From assembly GCA_003254925.1 (NCBI GenBank), contig QANZ01017542.1, positions 53,844 through 117,843 of the forward strand: a stretch of 64,000 nt of DNA, given 5' to 3'. Each line of letters begins with the position of its first letter. Within the stretch, counting starts at the first letter, position 1. The notes under the pieces are model-generated. The model was not told the origin of the DNA and made no database searches. It saw only the letters and a program-made list of their open reading frames with translations. Origin of the DNA: Chamaecrista fasciculata. Taxonomy: Eukaryota > Streptophyta > Magnoliopsida > Fabales > Fabaceae. This document shows positions 23,967 through 32,614 of the stretch, in pieces. The position numbers were made by a program, and so were the translations under genes.

Positions 23967-25974
23967 GAGCAAACCCCCTTTTTGGTCCCTCAATTGTGGA
24001 AAACTACAACTCAGTCCCTCAATTGTACAATCTCGTTTACGTTTTGGTCCCTCACGTCTGGTCCGTTAGTGATAGAGGTGTTAAGTGATGACGTGTCACC
24101 GTTATCTGCTTAGGTGGCCGTTAAATGCTTAGTTGAGGGACCAAATCCTCGACTCAGTAACAATTGAGGGACCAAAAAGGGGGTTTGCTCAAATTAATAT
24201 CCAACTCATTTCCACTTGACACCTCATTAAAACTACTCTCTTGCAATTTGGTCCCAAAACCCCTAAATCCCCTAAAACTTTTTTTAATCCTCTTCTTCAT
24301 CTTTTTCATCTTCTTCATTCATTTTAGTCCCAAATCCTAAAAATAAAATTGTAAAGTATCCCAAAACCTTTCCAAACATTCCAATTTAGTCCTTAAATGT
24401 ATTAAAAACCCTAAAACCCTAAACCCTAAAAAAAATCTACTTTGAGTTCATTCATTTTATCCCATTATTCTCAATTTATTAAATCATAATCATAATTAAA
24501 AAAAAACATTTTAGTCCCTGAACCCTAATTTCTTCATCTTCATCCTCATTCCTCTCTCATCTTTCATTCCTCACGCCGATCCTACTGCTTCAACCAAATC
24601 CTCAAACTTCAAAATGGCTCGATTCTTCAAATCCTTAAACATTCTCTCGCTCGATTCTTCAATTTCTGGGTTTGATTTCAAGTTCACAACCATTTTGGGC
24701 GTCGCGAGATACATTCATTCATTTCTTAGGGTTCGAATTCGAATTGGGGGAGAAAGTTTGGGGTTTCTTTCGATTTTGAAGAAATTCCGAGAGAATGCCT
24801 GCGACTGATGATGAAAACTCGTCGTCGCTGTCGTCGTTTACCCATTTCGGTCGTTCGCTTTTGAGTCTCTGTCGCGACCATCAGGTTCACTCCATGGAAA
24901 GCTCAACGACGCCACATGTTCACTCTGTCGCGACTTGCTTTCTCTCTCATGAGTCTCTAAGCTTCTCGATTCCTTCCTTCGCTGCCACGAGAGCTTTTCG
25001 GCTGATGAATGATGATGATGATGATGATGATATGAACTGATGATGAACTGATTTTTTTTTAATTTTTGGATGATGAACTGATGAATGATGATGATGATGA
25101 TGATGATGATGATATGAACTGATGATGAACTAATTTTTTTTAATCAAGAATTGATGAAACTTGTGTAATCTTCGGTATTTCTGGTTGTGTAGTTTTAGGG
25201 TTTTGTGGTTTGGGGTTTGGAGTGGATGAGAAGATGAAGATGATGAAAGATGAAGATGATGAAGAGGAAAGTAGGATTTAGGGACCAAATTTCAAGAGAG
25301 TAGTTTTTTAGGGGTTTAGGATTTAGGGTTTAGGGGTTTAGGGTTTTAGATTTTAGGGTTTAGGGTTTTAGGATTTTAGGGTTTTTAATACTTTTAAGGA
25401 CTAAATTGGAATGTTTGGAAGAGTTTTGGGACACTTTAAAATTTTAGAAATTTAGGGTTTTAGGGTTTAGGGTTTAGAGTTTGGGGCTTAAGTTTTAGGG
25501 TTTTTAATACATTTAAGGACTAAATTGGAATGTTTGGAAGGGTTTTGGGATACTTTACAATTTTATTTTTAGGATTTGGGACTAAAATGAATGAAGAAGA
25601 TGAAAAAGATGAAGAAGAGGATTAAAAAAAAGTTTTAGGGGATTTAGGGGTTTTGGGACCAAATTGCAAGAGAGTAGTTTTAATGAGGTGTCAAGTGAAA
25701 ATGAGTTGGATATTAATTTGAGCAAACCCCCTTTTTGGTCCCTCAATTGTTACTGAGTCGAGGATTTGGTCCCTCAACTAAGCATTTAACGGCCGCCTAA
25801 GCAGATAACGGTGACACGTCATCACTTAACACCTCTATCACTAACAGACCAAATGTGAGGGACCAAACCGTAAACGGGATTGTACAATTGAGGGACTGAG
25901 TTGTAGTTTCCCACAATTGAGGGACCAAATCCTCGACTCAATAACAATTGAAGGAACAAAAAAGGGGTTTGCTC
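23967..25974. mobile_element. 2.0-kb Pack-MULE, copy 1, with long composite TIRs
   Basis: The element is flanked by a perfect 9-bp duplication TAATATAAA (23958-23966, 25975-25983). Its ends are GAGCAAACCCCCTTTTTGGT and the inverted counterpart. The inverted repeat runs for about 460 bp on each side. Each terminal 224-255 bp (23967-24190 and 25720-25974) is itself bounded by the same GAGCAAACCCC motif at its inner edge. The core carries a captured gene 5' fragment (24600-25040), GAT/ATG microsatellite runs, and a repeated 'tttagggttttaggg' block (about 25300-25560). No transposase is present. Confidence 0.9.
24614..25040 (+). pseudogene. Captured gene 5' fragment, possibly DUF793/ROH1 (BYPASS1-related) type
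   Basis: Two short open frames lie in succession: 24614-24808 (64 aa, MARFFKSLNILSLDSS...) and 24795-25040 (81 aa, MPATDDENSSSLSSF...GRSLLSL). The second resembles the N-terminus I associate with plant ROH1/DUF793 proteins. Further on, in the +1 frame at about 24950-25010, VSKLLDSFLRCHESFSADE resembles a later helix of the same family, which implies a frameshifted, internally deleted capture. The aspartate run at the end is only the GAT microsatellite. The assignment is from memory of the family and is tentative. The same fragment is present in copy 2. Confidence 0.45.
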
Positions 25975-25983
25975 TAATATAAA

Positions 25984-27399
25984 TGTGATTGCTGATTTTA
26001 TGTCAAACTAGGTGAACTTTGAGTCTTTGAATGCGACTAAAAATAGATTCGTAGACTTGTAGTTACACCTGAATTGACTTCTCTTATTTTAATGATTTAT
26101 AATTTTATATACTCCTAGGGTCAGTTTGTTTCCGTTCTTTTTTTTAAATTTGTTTTGATTATAATCATGGTTTGATTATAATCAAATTTGATTATTTTTG
26201 TAGTGGTGTTTGGATGATTGTTGATTATTTGGTGTGAANTAGAAACTCAAGTAATTTCTGGTAGTCCCCTCGTCTGATTAAGTTTGAAGCAAAGCATACA
26301 TGTAATTCTGCGCACTTGCGCAGCGAGATCGATTAGAGATGTCATTACCATGAGATTTCCCATCATAGACCTGAAAATGCTCAACACAAAGCACCCTCTC
26401 TGCTTGGCTTATATACATACATCTCCAAATAATACATGTTTTCTCAACGCTTCCACTAATTGAACTATTTACTATTTCATATCTTTTCAGGGATAGGCAT
26501 AACTCTCAGTTCTGCTTCTGCTTCTGATTTAAATAGTGCTCACACTTGTAATAAAAACAAAAAAAAAGTAGTCCTCACACTAGAATATCCGGACTCAGAA
26601 AACCTATAGCACCCTCTCAAGTCTTAACTTACTCTTCACCCTTCGACTCTTCAGTTCTAAAACTCACACACTATAAGCGAAGTTGGAACAGTCCAAACTA
26701 AAGTAAAATTATTACAAGTGGCAAATCTATTAATAGGAGTCACTAGTTAGAGACAGCGAAAATGTGTTGTTGATACCCATGAAAACTATTATTTTTCTGC
26801 ATGCTTGAGGTTATCAAGCAAGTTTCTGCATCATCACATCAATGCATTTAAGAAAAGGGTTCATTTTCATTTATGAAACATCAAGGATCAAGTTTCACTC
26901 TCCACATGCTTCTAACCAAGAAGGGAAAAGGGTTCTGCTATTTCGTAAATCAGTGTACAAAGTCCTGTCTAAGCAGAGATGTTTCATTCTTCTCTGAATG
27001 GTATAATCAATTCATCACACTTCTTGGAAGGCAGGGTAGATCCAGCTAATTAGTTCAACTAATTAAGTGTCTAAGCTTAATTCCAAGAACTTGGGAGATG
27101 GGTAGGGAGGAACAGAGATTTAAGGGACGAGTGGAGATGTTCCCTCTTGTGTGATTCATAATGATACACCAAAAAAGAGAGCAGTATAGAAAAGCATACC
27201 CATAAGCATGACTCATTTAAATGCTATCAAAATTCAAGCATCAGAAATTACGAACTTCAGAAGTACTACTAACATTGATATTCTTACACAGAAGTGGTCA
27301 TCAACTTGTGCAAAGATCCTAAATATAGTTCATTCCAAAATGCTGCAACAAAAGTATTTTCCTAGTAGTTTCAAACATCTAAGAAAATATTTACATCAC
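25984..27399. other. Spacer downstream of the lectin gene
   Basis: It contains the presumed 3' region of the minus-strand lectin gene and no other recognisable gene. There is one ambiguous base at 26239. I saw no terminal repeats or tandem array. Confidence 0.45.
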
Positions 27400-28431
27400 C
27401 TATGATCTAATTCTTAAGTCACTAGTATTTTTCTCAACAGCCACATCAATTCTTTTATACCTGATATCTGCAGTGGGTAGAGGAGACTCTAGGTGCCTAC
27501 TATTGACAAAGATCGCCCACATAAAGAGCAATGCAATCAGTGCAACACACCCAGTCTTGAAAATCAACCCAGCAAGAAATCTCAAAGGAGAATGATTCCT
27601 TTCAGACTTCAAATGTTCATCAGAACGACCTCGAGGATCCGCAGGTAGCGAATGCAACGATTTTGGGACTTTCCTCAAATTAAGCTTCCATGAATAAACA
27701 TTAATAATCTGAACTGAACCTCCATGATTTGAAGAAATTATGCCAACAAACACATCACGACCTCTCCACATCTTTAACAAATCAAGCTCATACGCAAAGA
27801 TGGGATTAAACGGCCTAGATTCTCCCAATCTACTCAACCTAACTTCTAATCTCTTTGAACTGGCATCATAATCGATCCAGGTCGTTAATTTCATCCCACT
27901 GTTGAGAACCAGATTCATTGCTGAAACATTACCTACAGCGACAGACACAAGACTGCCCAAGTTTAAACCTACATGATTAGCATTCAGATCACCTGCATTG
28001 TCATCCATTGAAGTGTCGAACTCAACTCCCAGATAATTATCCTCCAGTGAAAGCCCAAAGGAGCATTTGGCGGGGAAAATGCGTGAGAAATTGCTGGGAA
28101 CTAAAACGAGAAGAAGCCCGTCACCGTAATCCGGGGAGATCGAGAATGAAAACTCCGTGGAAAATGAGGTGGGATCCGTAAACCTGATGGGGTTTCTGCG
28201 CAGAATGAGACCAGAGCTAGAAGGCAAGGAGCGTGTGAGCTTGACGTGTGCTCCGCCGTCGACGGCGTCGGCGAATAGGTCAATTTGGGGGTCAAAATTA
28301 GGGTTAAGGTTGAGAGGTTGAGTTGAAGAAGACGAAGGTGAGACAAATAGGGTAAGGGGACAGAAAACAAAGAGGTAGCAGAAGATTGAAATGTGGTTGA
28401 AAATGAGAGACGCAGACGAAGGTGCAGCCAT
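27400..28431 (-). CDS. Membrane-anchored L-type (legume) lectin-domain protein without kinase
   Basis: An intronless frame of 343 aa. Residues 1-35 form a signal peptide (hydrophobic FCYLFVFCPLTLFV). Residues about 38-252 are a concanavalin-A-like legume-lectin domain: FDPQIDLF, FSTEFSFSISP, the metal-site strand VEFDT at 136-140, NHVGLN at 152-157, WIDYDA at 185-190, and the closing strand VFVGIISSN...INVYSWKL. A transmembrane segment lies at about 285-309 (LAGLIFKTGCVALIALLFMW). The short cytoplasmic tail of about 34 residues ends in RIRS. Lectin receptor kinases have a similar ectodomain but continue into a kinase; here the protein stops, so it is the kinase-less type, probably an extracellular carbohydrate-recognition protein or co-receptor. 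The ligand is unknown. The start is the first ATG before the signal peptide. Confidence 0.9.
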   Translation of the reverse strand: MAAPSSASLIFNHISIFCYLFVFCPLTLFVSPSSSSTQPLNLNPNFDPQIDLFADAVDGGAHVKLTRSLPSSSGLILRRNPIRFTDPTSFSTEFSFSISPDYGDGLLLVLVPSNFSRIFPAKCSFGLSLEDNYLGVEFDTSMDDNAGDLNANHVGLNLGSLVSVAVGNVSAMNLVLNSGMKLTTWIDYDASSKRLEVRLSRLGESRPFNPIFAYELDLLKMWRGRDVFVGIISSNHGGSVQIINVYSWKLNLRKVPKSLHSLPADPRGRSDEHLKSERNHSPLRFLAGLIFKTGCVALIALLFMWAIFVNSRHLESPLPTADIRYKRIDVAVEKNTSDLRIRS

Positions 28432-28526
28432 TTTGCTAGATCTCGGAGGACGAAAGCGAGAAATTGTTGGTTGATTTTGTGGAAAATGGAAAGAATCCTA
28501 AGCTTGCGTTTGCTTAGAAAATAGTA

Positions 28527-28725
28527 AAGGTAAAGTACTATTTCGTCCCTCCTTCTTCACACTTTGAATTATTTGGAATGGAGTCACCAAATAGTCTATT
28601 TCAAAAATGCAGGGATCAAATGGTATCAAAGTGTGAAAAAAGAGGGACCAAATAGTCATTTCAAAAATACAGGGACTAAATAGTTCAAAGTGTGAAAAAT
28701 GAGGGACCAAATAGTACTTTACCTC
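28527..28725. mobile_element. MITE in the lectin gene promoter or leader
   Basis: A 199-bp element with ends AAGGTAAAGTACTATTTCGT and GAGGTAAAGTACTATTTGGT (reverse complement), flanked by a perfect 9-bp AAAATAGTA at 28518-28526 and 28726-28734. It lies 95 bp upstream of the lectin start codon, so it is within the core promoter or 5' leader. The interior has alternating 'agggaccaaatagt' units. Confidence 0.85.
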
Positions 28726-29169
28726 AAAATAGTATTTGCAGTTTCCACTTTTCAGTGAGTAGAATCGGCGTGCTATACTCGAACAGACACGCAACAGCGA
28801 GGAGGAATGATGAAGCCCATTTTGCCTTTTCATTTTTCGTTTTTTTTTTTGATAGAATTTCTATGTAACATAATGCTGCTTGCTTATAGTTTAACAAAAT
28901 ATGCATTAGTTAAGATATATGGAGAACTGAACAGAAATATTTTTAAATATATATATATTATAAATAATATTAGTTGTGAATATCCAATTATTCATAATTG
29001 TCTTTTGATATTCTCCATATATAAAAATTTAAAATTTTTTCTATAATCGTATTTATCATATTTAGTTTCCTGTGTATATTAATATAAATCTATCATTTTT
29101 TATGTATATTGAATTTGGTATATCCTTATCACATCTAATAGAGGTTTTTAGGAGTTGTTTTTCGTAGAA

Positions 29170-29600
29170 AAGAAAATATTATTAAAAAGAACAAAGATCT
29201 AGAATACAATTAACACACACTTTGTTTTCTAGGAAAAACGACACCCATAGGTCATTCAAAACATCCAAAATCAAAAAGGAAGGTGTGGAATAAAAAACAA
29301 TCATCTCCACACGATTTTGGCTTGCATGCTTGGCGAGTTTATCAGCAACCATATTCTCTTCTCTTAAAGCATGGTTCACTCTTAGTTCAGTTAAGGAGGT
29401 GAGATCTGACCTACATAGATTAATGAGAGAGGAATAATGGTGTGTGGAATAATCAATAACATCATTTAAAAGTTGAACCGCATAAATACAGTCAAACTCT
29501 ATAATGATATAAAGAAAACCAACAGCTTTAACTAAATTTATGCCCATGTAAATAACCCAAAGTTCAATGAAAGAGTAGCGTAGAACTTTTCTCTTTATTT
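29170..29600 (-). pseudogene. LINE 3' fragment with RNase H-like domain
   Basis: The minus strand encodes part of the plant RVT_3 / RNase H-like domain found at the end of LINE ORF2: FIELWVIYMGINLVKAVG, then IIIEFDCIYAVQLLN, and the characteristic C-terminal VNHALREENMVADKLAKHAS. The expected start of the domain is missing and the frame is short. The catalytic carboxylate motif is partly retained (IEFDC). It is a dead, truncated copy, of a different part of the LINE from the fragments at 7540-8010 and 63300-63480. Confidence 0.75.
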
Positions 29601-29896
29601 AAGAGTTGATGTAAAAAGATGAATACCAATTATACCATTTAAATGAAAGAATTTCTCTCTCCTTTTATTTTTCTCTACTTTGAATATCTTTATTTTTTAT
29701 ATTTTATAACAATATATATATTATATATATTGATAAATCATGAATTTTTTCTGTCAAATATAACACTCTAGGTGAAGAAATCTTGGCACTTGTACTTTTA
29801 GCATTGCCATCCTTAATTATTGTTTAGTACACTTCAAAATTTGAGTTAAAAGTATTTTAGTTAGAGCATTAATATGAAACATTAGAATGTAAAAAT

Positions 29897-30378
29897 TAGT
29901 GATGTGAAAACCGGACCGGACCGGCCGGTCGGACCGCTACCCGAAGACACAAGCGAGTTGGTTCAACCATTTGAACTGGAATGATGGTTGGACCGGAAAT
30001 AACCGTCCAAGAACCGGAAAACCGGATCCAACCGCTAGACCGAACCAGCGGTTCTCAATTTTTTTTACAAAAAATCATTTTGAGCCTTGTTGGGATCGAA
30101 CCCATGCACTTTCTTCACACTCCCAACACCTTTACCATCCCAACTGTGAGACTCTATTAGCTATCTCTTACCAATTGTTTTACTTATCTAATAAATTAAT
30201 AGATTTAATGCATCTCTTAGACCAAAAAAAAAAATATAGAGGGTTTATATTTAATATATTAAAAATAATTATTTATTGCGTCATCCGGTCCAAACATCCG
30301 GTCCGACCGATTCAACCGATCCGACCGTGAACCGAACACTTGTCCGAGTCTTTGTCCGGTTCGGTTATGACAACACTG
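29897..30378. mobile_element. Non-autonomous hAT element with 8-bp duplication
   Basis: A 482-bp element with ends TAGTGATGTGAAAACCGGAC and CAGTGTTGTCATAACCGAAC (reverse complement), flanked by a perfect 8-bp GTAAAAAT (29889-29896, 30379-30386). An 8-bp duplication and CAGTG termini are typical of hAT. The interior includes a segment resembling the B box of a tRNA (GGGATCGAACCC at about 30092), probably an older retroelement trace. Confidence 0.8.
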
Positions 30379-30485
30379 GTAAAAATACCTTACTTTATGT
30401 TTTTTCTTTCTCATCACTTCATTTAAATTGATAAAAGTAAAAGTAAAAAAAATGAGACCAATTCTATATAAGGTGATTTAACTGT

Positions 30486-30764
30486 NNNNNNNNNNNNNNN
30501 NNNNNNNNNNNNNNNNNNNNNNNNNNNNNNNNNNNNNNNNNNNNNNNNNNNNNNNNNNNNNNNNNNNNNNNNNNNNNNNNNNNNNNNNNNNNNNNNNNNN
30601 NNNNNNNNNNNNNNNNNNNNNNNNNNNNNNNNNNNNNNNNNNNNNNNNNNNNNNNNNNNNNNNNNNNNNNNNNNNNNNNNNNNNNNNNNNNNNNNNNNNN
30701 NNNNNNNNNNNNNNNNNNNNNNNNNNNNNNNNNNNNNNNNNNNNNNNNNNNNNNNNNNNNNNNN
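30486..30764. other. Assembly gap (279 N)
   Basis: A run of N. It covers the left terminal repeat of the Pack-MULE copy that ends near 32084, so that element's left border and its target duplication cannot be read. Confidence 0.99.
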
Positions 30765-30961
30765 TTTCATCATCTTCATCTTCTCATCCACTCCAAACCC
30801 CAAACCACAAAACCCTAAAACTACACAACCAGAAATCACCAAAGATTACACAAGTTTCATCAATTCATCAATTCTTGATTAAAAAAAATTAGTTCATCAT
30901 CAGTTCATATCACCATCATCATCATTCATCAGTTCATCATCCAAAAATTAAATAAAAATCA

Positions 30962-30994
<33 letters not shown>

Positions 30995-32084
30995 TCATCA
31001 GCCGAAAAGCTCTCATGGCAGCGAAGGAAGGAATCGAGAAGCTTAGAGACTCATGAGAGAGAAAGCAAGTCGCGACAGAGTGAACATGTGGCGTCGTTGA
31101 GCTTTCAATGGAGTGAACCTGATGGTCGCGACAGAGACTCAAAAGCGAACGACTGAAATGGGTAAACGACGACGGCGACGACAAGTTTTCATCATCAGTC
31201 GCAAGCATTCTCTCTGAATTTCTTCAAAATCGAAAGAAACCCCAAACTTTCTCCCCCAAATCGAATTCGAACCCTAAGAAATGAATGAATGTATCTCGCG
31301 ACGCCCAAAATGGTTGTGAACTTGAAATCAAACCCAGAAATTGAAGAATCGAGCGTGAGAATGTTTAAGGATTTGAAGAATCGAGTCATTTTGATGTTTG
31401 AGGATTTGGTTGAAGCAGTAGGATCAGCGGTGAGGAATGAAAGATGAGAGAGGAATGAGGATGAAGATGAAGATGAAGAAATTAGGGTTCAAGGACTAAA
31501 ATGTTTTTTTAATTATGATTTAATAAATTGAGAATAATGGGATAAAATGAATGAACTCAAATTAGATTTTTTTTAAGGTTTAGGGTTTTAGGGTTTTTAA
31601 TACATTTAATGACTAAATTGGAATGATTGGAAAGGTTTTGGGATACTTTACAATTTTATTTTTAGGATTTGGGACTAAAATGAATGAAGAAGATGAAAAA
31701 GATGAAGAAGAGGATTAAAAAAGTTTTAGGGGATTTAGGGATTTCGGGACCAAATTGCAAGAGAGTAGTTTTAATGAGGTGTCAAGTGGAAATGAATTGG
31801 ATATTAATTTGAGCAAACCCCCTTTTTGGTCCCTCAATTGTTACTGAGTCGAGAATTTGTCCCTCAACTAAGCATTTAACGGCCACCTAAGCAGATAACG
31901 GTGACACGTCATCACTTAAACATTCTCACGCTCGATTCCTCTATCACTAACGGACCAGACGTGAGGGACCAAAACGTAAACGGGATTGTACAATTGATCG
32001 AGGGACTGAGTTGTAGTTTCCCACAATTGAGGGACCAATTCCTCGACTCAGTAACAATTGAGGGACCAAAAAGGGGGTTTGCAC
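30765..32084. mobile_element. Pack-MULE copy 2, inverted relative to copy 1, left end in gap
   Basis: The core (30765-31560) is the reverse complement of the core of 23967-25974 and encodes the same two small frames on the minus strand (31195-31389 and 30948-31208). The right terminal repeat runs from about 31590 to 32084 and ends ...AAAAAGGGGGTTTGC. Compared with copy 1, its terminal repeat carries a 24-bp patch (about 31916-31939) identical to a segment of the core. The left end is lost in the N-run, so the target duplication cannot be tested. Confidence 0.8.
30948..31389 (-). pseudogene. Second copy of the captured gene fragment
   Basis: It encodes MTRFFKSLNILTLDSS... (31389 to 31195) and MLATDDENLSSPSSF... 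(31208 to 30948), near-identical to the frames in copy 1 with a few substitutions (for example S to T at residue 13 of the first). Both frames stay open, but this may only reflect recent common origin. As in copy 1, the link to DUF793/ROH1 proteins is tentative. Confidence 0.45.
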
Positions 32085-32212
32085 TTATTATTTTCTTTCA
32101 CTTGCTATAGCGAATGATGATGATATATCATTCTAGCAGATAGAGGCAGAACAGAAAAGTAGTGACTAGCTAGTGATCTGAGTAGTGACGAGTCCGGAGG
32201 TAACAATTAGGC

Positions 32213-32302
32213 ATATATATATATATATATATATCTACAATATAGTAAATACTCTTACTTATGTACGTAATACTAGGGAGATATGTATATATATATATAT
32301 AA
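32213..32302. repeat. AT microsatellites
   Basis: Two (TA)n tracts, at about 32213-32232 and 32286-32302, lie between the Pack-MULE and MED15 block A. Similar TA tracts recur in blocks B and C. Confidence 0.8.
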
Positions 32303-32614
32303 AGAGTAACAGTCCCTGAAAATCACTAACTTCATAATGAAATATTATAAAATAATCCAACATTTATATATTTCAGGAGTTAGGATTGTGAAATTATTAT
32401 TTGGCAATTGACACTTGACAGTCTGTCAGTCTTTTATTTAACATATATTTATGAGTATGATTGTATGAAGGGGCTGCACGACATAGTGATACTTTTGTTT
32501 CTTCATTATTTCTGGATTATCATATATTCAACTTCAACTTATTGCTCACTTGTCATTGTAAAACCATTCTTTACTGTGTAGATTTATTCTATTGAACACA
32601 CAAAATAATCCTAG

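Noticed and set aside
24614-24808. MARFFKSLN... frame as an independent small gene
   Set aside because: It is found only inside Pack-MULE copies together with the second fragment; more likely captured 5' sequence.
25300-25520. Telomere-like repeats (TTTAGGG) in the Pack-MULE core
   Set aside because: The units are irregular (tttagggttttaggg, ttaggatttaggg) and mirror 'ccctaaaccctaaa' in the opposite arm; more likely local amplification than an interstitial telomere.
30080-30150. Possible tRNA gene (GGGATCGAACCC motif)
   Set aside because: Only a B-box-like piece inside a hAT element; no A box or cloverleaf could be folded by eye.
30423-30842. 139-aa frame across the N-run
   Set aside because: Most residues come from unknown bases; not a gene call.
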